Part shown: one piece after another, positions 62,835-64,000 of the stretch
Layout of the letters: the number at the start of each line of letters is the position of its first letter
Numbering within the stretch: position 1 is the stretch's first letter
Assembly (NCBI GenBank): GCA_958296015.1
Contig: CATQIH010000034.1
Coordinates: 124,001-188,000 of the forward strand
Source of the DNA: Cyclobacteriaceae bacterium
Lineage (GTDB): Bacteria; Bacteroidota; Bacteroidia; Cytophagales; Cyclobacteriaceae
DNA: 64,000 nucleotides
Reading direction: 5' to 3'
Position numbers and translations under genes: made by a program
Notes under the pieces: generated by a model
Databases searched by the model: none
Told to the model about the DNA's origin: nothing
What the model saw: only the letters and a program-made list of their open reading frames with translations

Positions 62835-64000
62835 AAACCGTATTATACCCCCCGAAAGCACAATGGGAAAATCTTTTGCAACGCCCTGTGCAGAAGTTCA
62901 AGAAGATAGAAGCCATCGTAGAGCCTATCCTTGAAAAGGTACGAAAGAAAGGGGATATCGCTTTACGCAAGTTTGCCCTGGAGTATGACCATGCAGAACT
63001 CACCACTTTTCAGGTCAGCGAACAGGAAATAGCTCAGGCAGCCTCTCAGCTTGACTCGTTGCTCAAAGAAGCCATCGGCACGGCCATACAGAATATAGAG
63101 AAGTTTCATCAGGCACAGCAGTCTGACCTGCTCACCGTAGAGGTGATGCCGGGCGTGACGTGTATGCGCAAAAGTGTGCCCATCGGCAAGATAGGACTGT
63201 ACATTCCGGGCGGCACAGCTCCCCTGTTTTCTACCGTGCTGATGCTGGGCGTTCCGGCCAGGATCGCCGGGTGCCGCCAGATAGTACTCTGCACGCCCTG
63301 CGACAGTAAAGGCAATGTGCATCCGGGTATCTTATATGCTGCGCAGCAGGTAGGCATACAAAAAATTTACAAACTGGGAGGCGCACAGGCCATTGCCGCT
63401 ATGGCTTATGGTACTGAAAGTATTCCTAAAGTACATAAGATATTCGGCCCTGGCAATCAGTATGTTACCACTGCCAAACAGCTTGTCAGCAAGCAGGGTG
63501 TAGCCATTGATATGCCTGCCGGTCCTTCCGAGGTGGCTGTGCTGGCCGACGATACAGCCATTCCTGCGTTTGTTGCCTCCGACCTGCTTTCTCAGGCCGA
63601 ACATGGCATAGACAGCCAGGTGTTGCTGGTAACTACCGATCAGAAGATGGTAACCAAAGTAGCCCAAGAGATTGCCACCCAGCTCCGGCAACTTCCCCGG
63701 CAGGAAATAGCCTCAGCAGCACTCGATAACAGTCTTAGCATTGTAGTACACAACATGCAGGAAGCCTACGAACTGCTCAATGAGTATGGCCCGGAACACC
63801 TCATTATTGCCACGGCGCAACCCAGAGAGGCTATGGACAAAGTAGAGAATGCCGGGTCGGTATTTCTGGGAAATTTTACGCCCGAAGCTGCCGGCGACTA
63901 TGCCTCCGGCACCAACCATACGCTGCCCACCAACGGCTATGCCAATGCCTACAGCGGCGTATCGCTGGATAGCTTCCTTAAAAAAATTACCTACCAAGAG
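62831..64000 (+). CDS. hisD: Histidinol dehydrogenase, cut by the window end
   Basis: HisD oxidises histidinol to histidine in two NAD-dependent steps. The frame opens at ATG 62831, overlapping the hisG stop by 4 bases ([16 protein letters not shown]), and runs open for 390 codons to the edge of the window. Diagnostic segments are [50 protein letters not shown], the zinc ligands in LLSQAEHG, and [10 protein letters not shown]. The family is about 430 residues, so some 40 are missing at the C-terminus. Confidence 0.96.
   Translation, partial: MKTVLYPPKAQWENLLQRPVQKFKKIEAIVEPILEKVRKKGDIALRKFALEYDHAELTTFQVSEQEIAQAASQLDSLLKEAIGTAIQNIEKFHQAQQSDLLTVEVMPGVTCMRKSVPIGKIGLYIPGGTAPLFSTVLMLGVPARIAGCRQIVLCTPCDSKGNVHPGILYAAQQVGIQKIYKLGGAQAIAAMAYGTESIPKVHKIFGPGNQYVTTAKQLVSKQGVAIDMPAGPSEVAVLADDTAIPAFVASDLLSQAEHGIDSQVLLVTTDQKMVTKVAQEIATQLRQLPRQEIASAALDNSLSIVVHNMQEAYELLNEYGPEHLIIATAQPREAMDKVENAGSVFLGNFTPEAAGDYASGTNHTLPTNGYANAYSGVSLDSFLKKITYQE

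Overview
The window reads as a chromosomal segment of a Bacteroidota bacterium, most likely a member of the Cytophagales. The signs are a TonB-receptor-type barrel with a Gly/Asp-rich tail, three PorE-like PD40/OmpA proteins, GH3-fold and Uma2 proteins, LxxC lipoproteins, promoters of the TAnnTTTG type, and few Shine-Dalgarno sequences. Most of it is ordinary core genome, interrupted by one accessory region at about 14.4-21.7 kb.

Layout. 0-2.1 kb: end of an outer-membrane barrel gene, a sugar O-acetyltransferase and a Tat-exported sugar isomerase-like protein. 2.1-2.7 kb: non-coding DNA full of short repeats. 2.7-12.4 kb: a GlgE-pathway operon on the minus strand (glgE, a treS-maltokinase fusion, glgB) that turns trehalose into branched alpha-glucan via maltose-1-phosphate, preceded by a sodium/solute symporter translationally coupled to a 51-residue one-helix protein. 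12.5-14.4 kb: a lipoprotein and a Gfo/Idh/MocA oxidoreductase.

14.4-21.7 kb is an island of toxin-antitoxin genes, nucleotidyltransferases, a PDDEXK nuclease, two kinases and several broken genes (toxin tail, HsdS-like domain, AIPR start, PH-domain-like membrane protein). They are separated by related inverted-repeat elements that resemble integron attC sites. No integrase lies in the window, so the closest known description is a CALIN-like cluster. A Ser/Thr kinase with an unrecognised C-terminal domain sits between two such elements and is the best candidate here for an undescribed system.

21.8-28.3 kb: an SNF2 helicase with an unknown 614-residue partner, then an AsmA/DUF748-like protein. 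28.4-36 kb: lon, a PorE-like protein, and the overlapping pair dxr-rseP. 36-40.4 kb: a lipoprotein, a frameshifted barrel gene, a GH3 protein, an ERCC4 nuclease and a Uma2 protein. 40.4-45.9 kb: a translation operon (TPR lipoprotein, thrS, infC with a probable AUU start, rpmI, rplT) and a glycosylasparaginase. 46-50.6 kb: two more PorE-like genes flanking a region of very small genes. 50.8-53.3 kb: a BlaI/BlaR1-type regulatory pair with two matching operators. 53.4-60.2 kb: Nudix, metallo-beta-lactamase-fold, M14 peptidase, small lipoprotein and aldo/keto reductase genes. 60.2-61.8 kb: a hairpin-rich repeat and an M24 aminopeptidase interrupted by two frameshifts. 61.9-64 kb: hisG and the start of hisD, which runs off the window.

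All product calls come from reading motifs and family resemblance by eye; no database search was run.
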